This document shows, piece by piece, positions 33,082 through 40,332 of a stretch of 40,332 bases of DNA. The stretch comes from Acidobacteriota bacterium (lineage in GTDB: Bacteria; Acidobacteriota; UBA6911). The DNA lies in NCBI GenBank assembly GCA_012729555.1, contig JAAYCX010000036.1, forward strand, positions 1 to 40,332. Direction: 5' to 3'. The notes under the pieces are model-generated. The model did not search any database, had not been told where the DNA came from, and saw nothing but the letters and a program-made list of their open reading frames with translations. Within the stretch, counting starts at the first letter, position 1, and the number at the start of each line of letters is the position of its first letter. A program made the translations under genes and the position numbers.

Positions 33082-35184
33082 ATGGCGCTCCTGAGAAGAA
33101 ACAACCGCACCCTCCGCCTGAAGGCCGTCCGCCTCTACCTCCTGGCGGTGCTGGTGGCCACCCTCGTCCTGCTCGGCTTCAGCGTGGTCTCCCTCTACGA
33201 GCAGCGGCTGCGGGCCCGGGAACTCTCCACCGCGAACCTCGACGACGCCGGGGAGCGGCTGGCGCGCGAAATGGAAGGGCGCATCGCGCTTTTGGCCGAG
33301 GACTGCCTCGACCCGCACGCCCTGGGGATGCTGCGCTACGACCCGCGCAGGGCGGATTCGCTCGAGGAGCTCGCCCGCTACCGGGAATTCTTCAACCGGC
33401 GCCGCGACCTGCACCCGATCGCGCAGAATTTCTTCCTCTTCGAAGGGGCGCGCCAGGTCTTCCCCCGCCTCGCCCTGCCGCCAGAGGAAACGCCGGAGGA
33501 GATCGCGCCCTTCCATGCGGGGCGGCAGAACGCGGCCTTTTTACGCCTCCTGGCCGAAGGGGAGCAGCTGGAAAAGAGCAGCGACCGGGCCCGGGCGGTG
33601 CAGGCGTATCGCCAGGCCGAGGCCCTGCCCGTAGCCCCCCGGCTGCGCGGGACGGCGCTCTACCGCGCCGCCCGGGCGCTGCGCCGCGCCGGGCGGGAAA
33701 CGGAAGCGCGGGAGGCGCTGCGGCTCCTGGTGAGCCGCTACGGAGACGCTTACGACGGCTCCCAGCTCCCTTTCGTCCTCGGCGTGGCGACGAGCGAAGA
33801 CGCGCCGCTCCTCGAGCACCCCCTCCCCACCGTCCACGACCTCTACCACGACCTGCTCGAGGGGCGGTGGGAGCTGTCGGCCGCCCAGCTCGAGCGCGTC
33901 CTCCCGAACCTCGAATCGCGGCTGGGAACGGGGGACACCTACCGCACCGACTCCTTCTTCCTGGCGGGGATGAAAACGGCCGCCGGCATCCGGTCCCATT
34001 TTTCCCCCGAGCGGCTCGAGCAGCCGAACCGGACCTACCCCCAGGCCTTCCACCACCAGGACACCCCCTACCAGGTCTTCATGACGCGCCTGCCGCAGCC
34101 GGGGGGGGAGGATCTCACCGTCGGCTTCTTCCTCTCCTTCCGCTGGCTCGAGCGGGGCCTGATCCCGAGCTACGCCCGGCAGGGGGCCTTCGAGTCGCTC
34201 CGCTCGGCCGCGCTGGTCGACTCGCAGCAGCTCGCGAGCCTCGGGCGGGAGGAGGGGGAAACGATCGCCTCCTTCCAGAACCTCCTCCCCTACTGGAAGC
34301 TGCGGGTGGTGTCGGACCCCGTCCCCGCCGGCTCCGGATCGCGGCGCGAACTCTGGTTCATGGCGCTTTCGGCGGTGATGTTCGGCCTGATCCTGGCCCT
34401 CGGCCTCTTCCTCTTCATCCAGGTGTCGTGGGACATCCGCTCCTTCCAGCTCCGCTCCGACTTCGTGAGCGGGGTTTCGCACGAGTTCAAGACCCCGCTC
34501 AGCCTGATCCGCCTCTACAGCGAAACGCTGGCGGACGACAACGGGGAGTTCGCGCCCGAGGACCGGAAGAATTACCTCAGCATCATCGCCCGCGAGAGCG
34601 CGCGCCTGAGCCGGCTGATCAACAACGTGCTCGATTTTTCCCGCCGGGAGAAGAACCTCCCCCCGCCCGCCATGCCCGAGGGGCAGGTCGAAGAGGCGGT
34701 GGCGCAGGTGGCCCAGGATTTCAGCGACTACCTGTTCATGAAGGGATTCGAGCTCCGCCTCTCGATCCAGCCCGGCCTGCCCCCGGTGCGGCACAACCCG
34801 GAGCAGGTCTACCAGATGGTGGCGAACCTGATCGACAACGCGCGCAAGTATTCGGGCGCCTCCCGCCTGATCCGGCTCAACGCCTGGCGCGAGGGGGACG
34901 AGGTGGTCGTGGAAGTGCAGGATAACGGGATCGGGATTTCGGCCGAAGAGAAGAAGCGGATCTTCGACGCCTTCTACCGGGTCCCGGGGACGGCTGAAAA
35001 AGGAGGGTGCGGCCTGGGGCTCTACCTCGTGGCCCAGGTCATGAAAGACCACGGGGGGAAAGTCGAGGCCGAGAGCGAGGTCGGCCAGGGGAGCCGCTTC
35101 CGCCTCCGCTTCCCGGTGGCTAAAGCACAGAAGACCAGGATCACGGCTGTCGAAGCGCGGCTGAAACGGGGGCTGGAAAGCTAA
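33082..35184 (+). CDS. Sensor histidine kinase with large periplasmic TPR-like sensor
   Basis: A 700-residue membrane histidine kinase. A first helix (about 17-37) is followed by a sensor region of about 380 residues, partly helical and TPR-like (AVQAYRQAEALPVAPRLRGTALYRAARALRRAG), before the second helix (about 423-450). The HisKA domain has the H-box SGVSHEFKTPLSLIRLYSE with His467, and the ATPase domain has N-box NLIDNARKYS (Asn586), G1 DNGIGIS and G2 GCGLGLYL. ATG at 33082 is preferred; a TTG at 33049 would overlap the promoter. It overlaps the response regulator gene by one base (TAATG). Confidence 0.93.
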   Translation: MALLRRNNRTLRLKAVRLYLLAVLVATLVLLGFSVVSLYEQRLRARELSTANLDDAGERLAREMEGRIALLAEDCLDPHALGMLRYDPRRADSLEELARYREFFNRRRDLHPIAQNFFLFEGARQVFPRLALPPEETPEEIAPFHAGRQNAAFLRLLAEGEQLEKSSDRARAVQAYRQAEALPVAPRLRGTALYRAARALRRAGRETEAREALRLLVSRYGDAYDGSQLPFVLGVATSEDAPLLEHPLPTVHDLYHDLLEGRWELSAAQLERVLPNLESRLGTGDTYRTDSFFLAGMKTAAGIRSHFSPERLEQPNRTYPQAFHHQDTPYQVFMTRLPQPGGEDLTVGFFLSFRWLERGLIPSYARQGAFESLRSAALVDSQQLASLGREEGETIASFQNLLPYWKLRVVSDPVPAGSGSRRELWFMALSAVMFGLILALGLFLFIQVSWDIRSFQLRSDFVSGVSHEFKTPLSLIRLYSETLADDNGEFAPEDRKNYLSIIARESARLSRLINNVLDFSRREKNLPPPAMPEGQVEEAVAQVAQDFSDYLFMKGFELRLSIQPGLPPVRHNPEQVYQMVANLIDNARKYSGASRLIRLNAWREGDEVVVEVQDNGIGISAEEKKRIFDAFYRVPGTAEKGGCGLGLYLVAQVMKDHGGKVEAESEVGQGSRFRLRFPVAKAQKTRITAVEARLKRGLES

Positions 35185-35861
35185 TGATCAAGATACTCAT
35201 CGTCGAAGACAACGCCGAAATGGCCATGGGGCTCGAGCTCAACCTTAAAAAAGAAGGGTACAAGGTCCTCAAGGCCGCTACCGGGGAGGAGGCGCTCAAG
35301 CGGGTGTTCCAGGACGGCCCCGACCTCATCCTGCTCGACGTCATGCTTCCCGGCATCAGCGGGCTGGACGTCTGCCGCGAGCTGCGGCAGCGGTCGGTCT
35401 CGACCCCCATCATCATGCTCACGGCCAAGGGGGAGGAGCTCGACCGGGTGCTCGGGCTCGAGATCGGGGCCGACGACTACGTCACCAAGCCGTTCGGCGT
35501 CCGGGAGCTGATGGCCCGCATCCGCGTCTGCCTGCGGCGCCAGTCGGCCCAGCCGCAGCTGTCGCGCTACCGCTTCGGCAACGTGGAGATCGACTTCGAC
35601 CGCTACCGCGCCACCATCGGCGACCGCCACGTGGAGTTCACCCAGAAGGAGTTCGACCTGCTCAGCTACCTGATCCACAACCGCGAGGTCGTCGTCAGCC
35701 GCGATCGGCTGCTCAACGAAGTCTGGGGCTACGACAGCTACCCCACCACCCGCACGGTCGACACCCACATCCTGAAGCTGCGCAAGAAGATCGAGGAAGA
35801 CCCCTCCAACCCCAAATTCATCCTCTCCGTCTACGGCGGCGGGTATCGGTTTGTGGGGTAG
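35184..35861 (+). CDS. OmpR/PhoB-family response regulator
   Basis: A 225-residue regulator with a receiver domain (1-120) whose phosphorylated Asp is Asp52 in DLILLDVMLPG, acidic pair Glu8-Asp9, and the conserved Lys in YVTKPFGVREL. A winged-helix DNA-binding domain (130-225) has the EFTQKEFDLLSYLIHNREVVVS and TVDTHILKLRKKIE segments. It is coupled to the histidine kinase by TAATG and must be its partner. Target genes are unknown. Confidence 0.96.
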   Translation: MIKILIVEDNAEMAMGLELNLKKEGYKVLKAATGEEALKRVFQDGPDLILLDVMLPGISGLDVCRELRQRSVSTPIIMLTAKGEELDRVLGLEIGADDYVTKPFGVRELMARIRVCLRRQSAQPQLSRYRFGNVEIDFDRYRATIGDRHVEFTQKEFDLLSYLIHNREVVVSRDRLLNEVWGYDSYPTTRTVDTHILKLRKKIEEDPSNPKFILSVYGGGYRFVG

Positions 35862-35878
35862 GGGCAAACCCATGTTTT
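35848..35878 (+). terminator. Weak terminator after the response regulator
   Basis: GGTTTG (35848-35853) pairs with CAAACC (35865-35870), an 11-base loop, followed by TTTT at 35875-35878. The left arm overlaps the end of the gene. Modest stability. Confidence 0.4.
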
Positions 35879-35879
35879 C

Positions 35880-35907
35880 TTGACTTCCGGCCGCTAGATA
35901 GGATATT
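35880..35907 (+). promoter_or_regulatory. Possible promoter of the GT87 gene
   Basis: TTGACT (35880-35885), 16 bases, then GATATT (35902-35907). Confidence 0.4.
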
Positions 35908-35967
35908 CACCAAGCGTAGGCAACTATATCTGATTCAAGCAATTACATAAACGCAATCGATCCTCCG

Positions 35968-37254
35968 ATGCTCAATACAGGCAAGCCGATCCCATTCCGG
36001 AATTTTGCGCTTTTCCTCTTTATCCTGTTCAACTGTATTGTCCTCATAACAACCATCCGGATCTACCAGGCTAACTACAGCCATTCTAACGGTATACTTC
36101 TCCCCAACAATACGCTGGTGGGGGGAGACTTCATCTGCTTCTACGTTGCGGGGGAAAACGCAAAAAACAATATCCATCAACTCTACGATTTCGAGGCATC
36201 GCATCAGCGCCAGCGCCAGATTGTCGGAGACAATCCGGTTGAGGAACTTTACCTCCCCTTCGCCTACCCCCCCCTTGTCGCAAAACTCTTCTCCCTTTTT
36301 TCATGGCTTCCGTTCCAGCAGGCGTATTTCGCATGGCTGGTGTTTTCCCTGCTGCTTGCGGGCAGCTCCATTGCTCTTATCCTCTCGCACACCCCTCTTT
36401 CAAATCAGATGAAGTCGCTTTTCTTTCTCTGCGCGATAGCCTTCGTCCCTTTTTCGGTCAACTGCCTGGCGGGTGGTCAAACGTCCTGTCTCGGGTTATT
36501 GATGTTTTCCCTGATCTATCATTTCCTTAAAAACAACCGGGATTTTCTTGCCGGAGCGGCGCTCGCGCTCTCCTACTATAAGCCCCCACTCTTTCTCATC
36601 TTTTTGGTTTTTGTCTTGCTAGAGAGGCGCTGGCGCATGCTGGCCGGCTTCGCCACTGTGGCAGTTGTTCTGATTTCAGGCAGCCTTCATATGCTGGGTT
36701 TTGACGGGTTTCTTGCCTATCTGAAAACGGCCTCCCAATATGTTTATGGACAGGAATTGCTGCAGGGGGTTCAACTGCCACCCGATCAGGGAGTCGGCCT
36801 TTTTGCCTTGATCACCCGATTGTTTGCTCGCACCCCCGCTGCTGGCAATGGTTATTTTGTGCTGTTTGGGGCGATGCTTGTAGCCTTGAGTCATTTTTGG
36901 GTGAACGGGAAGACTGGAAGGGAGAGAAAGAGCAAGGATTTTGACCTTCAGTTTTCCCTGCAGGCCGCACTATCGGTGATGTTTTCGGTTCAACTGCTCT
37001 ATTATGACCTTACCCTTCTTCTCGCACCCATGATCATCTCGGCAGCCTGGATTCTTCGAGAAAGGATAAACAAGGGGTATCTGCTAATCGTGATGGGAAT
37101 AATCGGCCTCTACCTGGAGTTCTTCTTTCGTTCCAGTCTTAGCCGTTTCGAACCCTTCAAGATGGCCCCCGTAGCCCTGTTTCTCTTTTGCATCGGTCTT
37201 CTGCTGGTCCTGTGTCGAAAGCAGACAAATTACCAAAGCGACTACGGCCAGTAG
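35968..37254 (+). CDS. GT87/DUF2029-type membrane glycosyltransferase
   Basis: A 428-residue integral-membrane protein with about ten hydrophobic segments and the DUF2029/GT87 family features: GGDFICFYVAG in the first external loop (the presumed catalytic Asp), YLPFAYPPLVAKLFSLFSWLPF, the AGGQTSCLGLLMF helix and ALSYYKPPLFL. These polyprenyl-phosphate-mannose-dependent enzymes add sugars on the outer face of the membrane. The start lacks a clear ribosome binding site. Its 3' end overlaps the convergent GT2 gene by 13 bases. Codon use is much less GC-biased than in genes to the left. Confidence 0.82.
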   Translation: MLNTGKPIPFRNFALFLFILFNCIVLITTIRIYQANYSHSNGILLPNNTLVGGDFICFYVAGENAKNNIHQLYDFEASHQRQRQIVGDNPVEELYLPFAYPPLVAKLFSLFSWLPFQQAYFAWLVFSLLLAGSSIALILSHTPLSNQMKSLFFLCAIAFVPFSVNCLAGGQTSCLGLLMFSLIYHFLKNNRDFLAGAALALSYYKPPLFLIFLVFVLLERRWRMLAGFATVAVVLISGSLHMLGFDGFLAYLKTASQYVYGQELLQGVQLPPDQGVGLFALITRLFARTPAAGNGYFVLFGAMLVALSHFWVNGKTGRERKSKDFDLQFSLQAALSVMFSVQLLYYDLTLLLAPMIISAAWILRERINKGYLLIVMGIIGLYLEFFFRSSLSRFEPFKMAPVALFLFCIGLLLVLCRKQTNYQSDYGQ

Positions 37255-38024
37255 CGGACCATCCCCAGCTTTTCAAGTTTCTCGCTTTTGTACCTCCCCA
37301 TCCGCCAGTACAGCGGAAGCGGAATAATCGAAGACAGCATCATCACCCCATCCGTCCAGGGGTTGACGGTCGTTGACGAAGATGACGTGTAACGCACAGG
37401 TATTCGACGAATTTCCAAGTTATATTTAAGAGCAACGTAGAGCAATTCAACGTCGAAGCCAAAACCCTTCAGCCGGAGCTGTGAAAAAAGTTCTTCAGCC
37501 ACATCCCCCCTGAATGCTTTGAACCCGCACTGGGTATCGGGAACCTCACCCGTGATCGCAAGCCTTATAAATGTTGAAAATATTTTGGATGCCGCATTTC
37601 TCAGCCGGCTTACATCATCAAAATAATTCGATCCGGGGAGGGTCCGGTCACCGATCACCAGATGATAATCGCGGCGATTGATAAGCTCCATCGCCAAAGG
37701 AATGGCTCTAAGATCATAGGGAAGATCGATATCAGTGAAAATCCTGCACTGGCCGCTTGCCACAAGCATTGCGCGCGCGACGGCGCTCCCCTTCCCTGCA
37801 TTCCGGTCATTTCGCAATACACGTAGCTCCGGAATGCTCAGTGCGGATAATATTTCAGAGGTCCGATCAGCGCTCCCGTCATCAACGACGATGATCTCAA
37901 ACGACCGGCTGCAGGAAGTCAAAAACCGCTGGACGGAACTAACGCTGTTTTCTACGCAAAACGCCGCATTGTAGGCGGGAAGGATCACCGAGACTTCGAC
38001 GTTTTTGGGGAAAATTCCAGGCAT
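37242..38024 (-). CDS. GT2-family polyprenyl-phosphate glycosyltransferase
   Basis: A 260-residue cytoplasmic GT-A enzyme of the dolichol-phosphate mannosyl/glucosyltransferase type. It starts VSVILPAYNA, has the nucleotide-binding VVDDGSADRT, NAGKGSAVARAML, the FTDIDLPYD metal site and the VPDTQCGFKAFRGDVA block, and ends without membrane helices. It would load a polyprenyl-phosphate sugar for the GT87 and GT-C enzymes beside it. ATG at 38024 lies eight bases after the upstream stop; a TTG at 38039 is also in frame. Confidence 0.9.
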   Translation of the reverse strand: MPGIFPKNVEVSVILPAYNAAFCVENSVSSVQRFLTSCSRSFEIIVVDDGSADRTSEILSALSIPELRVLRNDRNAGKGSAVARAMLVASGQCRIFTDIDLPYDLRAIPLAMELINRRDYHLVIGDRTLPGSNYFDDVSRLRNAASKIFSTFIRLAITGEVPDTQCGFKAFRGDVAEELFSQLRLKGFGFDVELLYVALKYNLEIRRIPVRYTSSSSTTVNPWTDGVMMLSSIIPLPLYWRMGRYKSEKLEKLGMVRYWP

Positions 38025-38031
38025 AGCAGTC

Positions 38032-39570
38032 TCAATCAATCGGCGTCAGCCGTTCCCAGAGAATAGACCGGGAATCCTCAAATATCTTCTTCCAGTTTCT
38101 AGAACGCCCTATCCTGCCGACCAACCCTTTCCCTTCGTCCGATTCCTGCGGTTTCTCCAGCAAGACATAACGAATCTTGGATTTTTTCAACCTATCTTCC
38201 CAATCGGAATCCTCGTAAATCCGGAAGTAGGCACGCACAAACTCCTCCCCATACAAATGCACTCTTCCATCGAAAAACACACGCTGCTGGGGCCAGAGTC
38301 TCCAGAGCAAATAATCCCCGTAAATCTGCGGATGAAAGGTATTGCCCTTCAGATTATGTTCCTCAATGTAATCAGCTGCTCCCACTGGAGTCTGACTGTC
38401 GAGCAGACCCTCACCCTGCAGATTCCGCCACAATGGAGATTTGACCAACACCAGAAAAACCAAAAGTCCGGCAACCGCGAGGTTGATTCTTTGAACATTT
38501 CCTGAACCTGGGGACAAGGAAAACAACGAGTTTCTTTTAAGATCGGATCCCCAGCAAACCAACATTGATTTCCATGGAATCGAGGGAAGATGACGTGCCA
38601 GAATCGGTGTGGCAATCAATTGAAACCAGGCGCAGTTGCGCATTGCAGTGAGGCCGAACAAGGCAAATCCCGTAAACAGAATTAAATCAATCATCCGGGG
38701 CTGTTTCTCAGAAAGAATAAGCGTGATCGCCGTGAGGAAAAAGGGGAAGAAAAATAATAGAATCCCCGTAAGTTCCATAATATGTGGAGGTTGCCATTCA
38801 GACACGAACAGCCGCGAAGAGGCGTCGTTAACAACCGTGCCAATATATCGATAGATCCCGTAGCCCTCGGGATTGGCGAGCGTAGCCACAAGAGACAACA
38901 TGAAGGCGGCCCCAAGATGGACAATTCTTCTTCGATCGGCGTATTCACCCGCCACGGTGGTTACCCGCAGATGAATGGCTTCCACGGCAAGGAAAATGGC
39001 CATGAGTCCCAACCCCAGCACAAAAGCGCCATGCAGGTTGACCCAGGCTACCACCAAAATAGGGAGCCAATAGATTCGTTTGAAACCTCCCGCGTCCCAG
39101 GAACTGAGAATCCAATAAAACAGGGCAAATAAAAGAAAAGAGAAAATCTGTGGCCTGATGTTTACCGGGAGGCATACGGCCACGACCATGGTGGCGAACA
39201 CACTTGCCCATGTACTATGCGACAGGCTCCGGCTGATGCGCCATAGAATGAAGATCACGGCGAAGAAAACGGCCGTATTGAAAAGGAGCAGAATCTTCTC
39301 CCCGCCAAGCGCATAAACTGCATAAAGAATGGTTTCTGCCAGCCAGTTTTGAACGACAAAGACCTTCCCCGCCGCAGTAAAGGAAAATATGTCGGTTCGG
39401 GGGATGGCGCCATTTTCTAGAATGACCTGCCCCATTTTCAGGTGCCACCAGAAATCAAGAAGCGGAAGGTTCTCTCGGAAGCATTTTTGTATGATGAAGA
39501 AAAAGGGGATGCTGTACCAGAGCTGCTCCCTAGTCGGCGACAGACGTTTCAATAAGCCTGATAGTTGCAT
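38032..39570 (-). CDS. GT-C-type multi-spanning membrane protein
   Basis: A 512-residue membrane protein with about ten to twelve hydrophobic segments. The first loop has LLDFWWHLKMGQVILENG and IPRTDIFSFTAAGK, features shared with dolichol-phosphate-dependent GT-C glycosyltransferases, followed by QNWLAETILYAVY. The soluble C-terminus (VGAADYIEEHNLKGNTFHPQIYGDYLLW, then FFDGRVHLYG) is also typical of that group. The donor and acceptor are unknown. GAGG sits eight bases before the ATG at 39570. It is followed directly by the GT2 gene. Confidence 0.78.
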   Translation of the reverse strand: MQLSGLLKRLSPTREQLWYSIPFFFIIQKCFRENLPLLDFWWHLKMGQVILENGAIPRTDIFSFTAAGKVFVVQNWLAETILYAVYALGGEKILLLFNTAVFFAVIFILWRISRSLSHSTWASVFATMVVAVCLPVNIRPQIFSFLLFALFYWILSSWDAGGFKRIYWLPILVVAWVNLHGAFVLGLGLMAIFLAVEAIHLRVTTVAGEYADRRRIVHLGAAFMLSLVATLANPEGYGIYRYIGTVVNDASSRLFVSEWQPPHIMELTGILLFFFPFFLTAITLILSEKQPRMIDLILFTGFALFGLTAMRNCAWFQLIATPILARHLPSIPWKSMLVCWGSDLKRNSLFSLSPGSGNVQRINLAVAGLLVFLVLVKSPLWRNLQGEGLLDSQTPVGAADYIEEHNLKGNTFHPQIYGDYLLWRLWPQQRVFFDGRVHLYGEEFVRAYFRIYEDSDWEDRLKKSKIRYVLLEKPQESDEGKGLVGRIGRSRNWKKIFEDSRSILWERLTPID

Positions 39571-39621
39571 AGTCAAACCTCATGATCCCCGGCCCTGGAC
39601 AAAACATTCAGGTCCATCAAA

Positions 39622-39750
39622 AGCGATCGATCCGGTAATACCGCCGTGACACGCAAATGTATCGACCCAATTGCCTATGCTCTTAATATTTTCGCGAAAG
39701 TAAAGAAGAATCACGGTCCCGATGCCGATGAAGTGTCCCAGAAAGCAGTT
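39622..39750 (-). pseudogene. Relic of an ammonium-transporter (Amt) gene
   Basis: In the gap between the GT-C gene and the pilin gene, a minus-strand frame reads IGIGTVILLYFRENIKS and, nine residues on, WVDTFACHGGITGSIAF. The phrase D-T-F-x-C-H-G followed by G-I-T-G resembles the conserved C-terminal region of Amt channels (DxFxxHGxGGxxG), with two residues missing. Upstream residues do not continue the family and the frame ends soon after. It looks like the decayed end of an amt gene. Similarity is short, so this could be chance. Confidence 0.4.
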
Positions 39751-39829
39751 TCGGCGATATCGCTGGGCTGAAAGGGCGGGCGAAGTGATCTTTTGAGAGT
39801 TCCTGCCATTTACAATATTTGACATTCGG

Positions 39830-39859
39830 TTGACATTTTTTTTTGTGACCGGGTGTAAA
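39830..39859 (+). promoter_or_regulatory. Probable flp promoter
   Basis: TTGACA (39830-39835), 18 bases, TGTAAA (39854-39859). A second TTGACA lies at 39819-39824, so two -35 elements overlap in this region. The leader would be about 85 bases. Confidence 0.45.
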
Positions 39860-39950
39860 GTTGCTGCACCCCTCACTGTTATTTGATTTAGCCTATGCTG
39901 CATTTCCAAAGGTTTTGATTGCCAGCACAAACAACAAAGGAGAAACAACC

Positions 39951-40142
39951 ATGCTTTCACTGTATGCGAAATATCTGGATCTCAAAACGAAACTTACCCG
40001 GGAAGAAGAAGGGCAGACCGTGATCGAATATGCCCTGCTGCTCGTGCTGATCGCGCTGGCCCTGCTTGCCGCCAACCCGAACATCACCAGCCAGCTCAGT
40101 GCTGTTTTCTCGAGAGTGACCTCAGGACTCGCGATCACCTAG
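39951..40142 (+). CDS. flp: Flp/Fap-type pilin
   Basis: A 63-residue prepilin. The leader peptide ends at EEEG, and the mature pilin starts QTVIEYALLLVLIALALLAA: Glu at +5 and Tyr at +6 after the Gly, the signature for prepilin peptidase cleavage in the Flp subfamily. The hydrophobic stretch is the pilin spine; the short tail (NPNITSQLSAVFSRVTSG) is hydrophilic. AAAGGAG sits nine bases before the ATG. Flp pilins belong to tad loci, and the next gene starts after a terminator at the window's edge. Confidence 0.92.
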   Translation: MLSLYAKYLDLKTKLTREEEGQTVIEYALLLVLIALALLAANPNITSQLSAVFSRVTSGLAIT

Positions 40143-40158
40143 ACCTAACAAACCTTCG

Positions 40159-40199
40159 GGGGGGTGACGGGCCGGGTCGGTCGTCACCCCCCGGCTTTT
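40159..40199 (+). terminator. Terminator after flp
   Basis: An 11-bp perfect stem (40159-40169 with 40182-40192) with a 12-base loop is followed after three bases by TTTT (40196-40199). It would limit read-through from the pilin into the next gene, as in other loci where the major pilin is made in excess. Confidence 0.75.
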
Positions 40200-40308
40200 C
40201 TCCTGCTAGTCAAAATGGAACGACCGACTCCGAATTCGTAGGCCGTGGGTTACACTACGGATCGGATAAACCAACGTAGTGCAGAGCCACATACGAAAGG
40301 AGCCGGTC

Positions 40309-40332
40309 ATGAAAAAGATACGATTTATTGGC
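40309..40332 (+). CDS. Start of a further gene, truncated by the window
   Basis: Only eight codons (MKKIRFIG) are inside the window. AAAGGAG lies eight bases before the ATG. Position after flp suggests a tad/cpa pilus gene, but nothing in eight residues proves it. Confidence 0.6.

Larger units (their letters stand above)
39571..39950. other. Intergenic region before the pilin gene
   Basis: 380 bases without an intact gene. It contains the probable Amt relic (39622-39750) and the pilin promoter region. AT-rich compared with the rest of the window. Confidence 0.5.
35862..40332. other. Lower-GC block with surface-polysaccharide and pilus genes
   Basis: From the end of the response regulator to the right edge the sequence is visibly richer in A and T, third codon positions are mixed, and intergenic gaps are larger. 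It holds three glycosyltransferase-type membrane genes, a probable transporter relic and a Flp pilin. This fits an acquired genomic region. No integrase or tRNA boundary is visible at the left junction. Confidence 0.55.

Noticed and set aside
30510-34925. Open frame of nearly 1500 codons running across two divergent operons
   Set aside because: It spans the AAA+ and histidine-kinase genes and their intergenic region with no domain; GC-driven lack of stops.

Overview
The window is GC-rich, densely packed bacterial chromosome from a diderm. Several genes need an outer membrane: an Mla-type phospholipid-transport set and a Lol-like lipoprotein-sorting set. A TPR-bearing Ser/Thr kinase, HspR-controlled chaperones, a fused E1 alpha/beta 2-oxoacid dehydrogenase and a Flp pilin fit Acidobacteriota best, but that assignment rests on gene content alone. 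I see no CRISPR array, rRNA or intact insertion sequence.

Layout. 0-10 kb is envelope biogenesis: aroC (-), mlaE-mlaF-mlaD and a CDP-alcohol phosphatidyltransferase (+), converging on a five-gene Lol-like operon (-) made of a LolB-like lipoprotein, an FtsX/LolCE-type permease, a LolD-type ATPase, a 69-residue one-helix protein and a LolA-like carrier. A DedA-family protein lies behind it. 9.7-12.2 kb holds a RodZ-like protein coupled to two uncharacterised genes. 12.4-17.4 kb is a heat-shock operon (dnaK-hsp20-dnaJ-hspR) whose last gene encodes an exported protein of unknown function. 17.5-20.6 kb carries an inverted-repeat element, three poorly characterised proteins, a pentapeptide-repeat protein and two tRNA genes (Ala-CGC, Val-CAC). 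20.8-30.5 kb holds the receptor-like kinase coupled to a HAD phosphatase, an ExeA-like ATPase, the fused E1 enzyme, an elbB-HAD pair and an M23 peptidase. 30.5-35.9 kb has an AAA+ ATPase with a repetitive exported protein (-), divergent from a two-component system (+).

From about 35.9 kb the composition changes by eye: more A/T, mixed codon use, more isolated genes. This part carries three membrane-linked glycosyltransferases, what looks like the remains of an ammonium-transporter gene, and a Flp pilin with its own terminator, possibly the start of a tad locus running off the right edge. It looks like a separately acquired surface-structure block.

Regulatory signals are unusually readable. 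Several genes have TTGACA-N17 promoters. Others lack a -35 box but share a TG-N-G-N extension upstream of the -10 hexamer. At least three genes appear to be transcribed without a leader.
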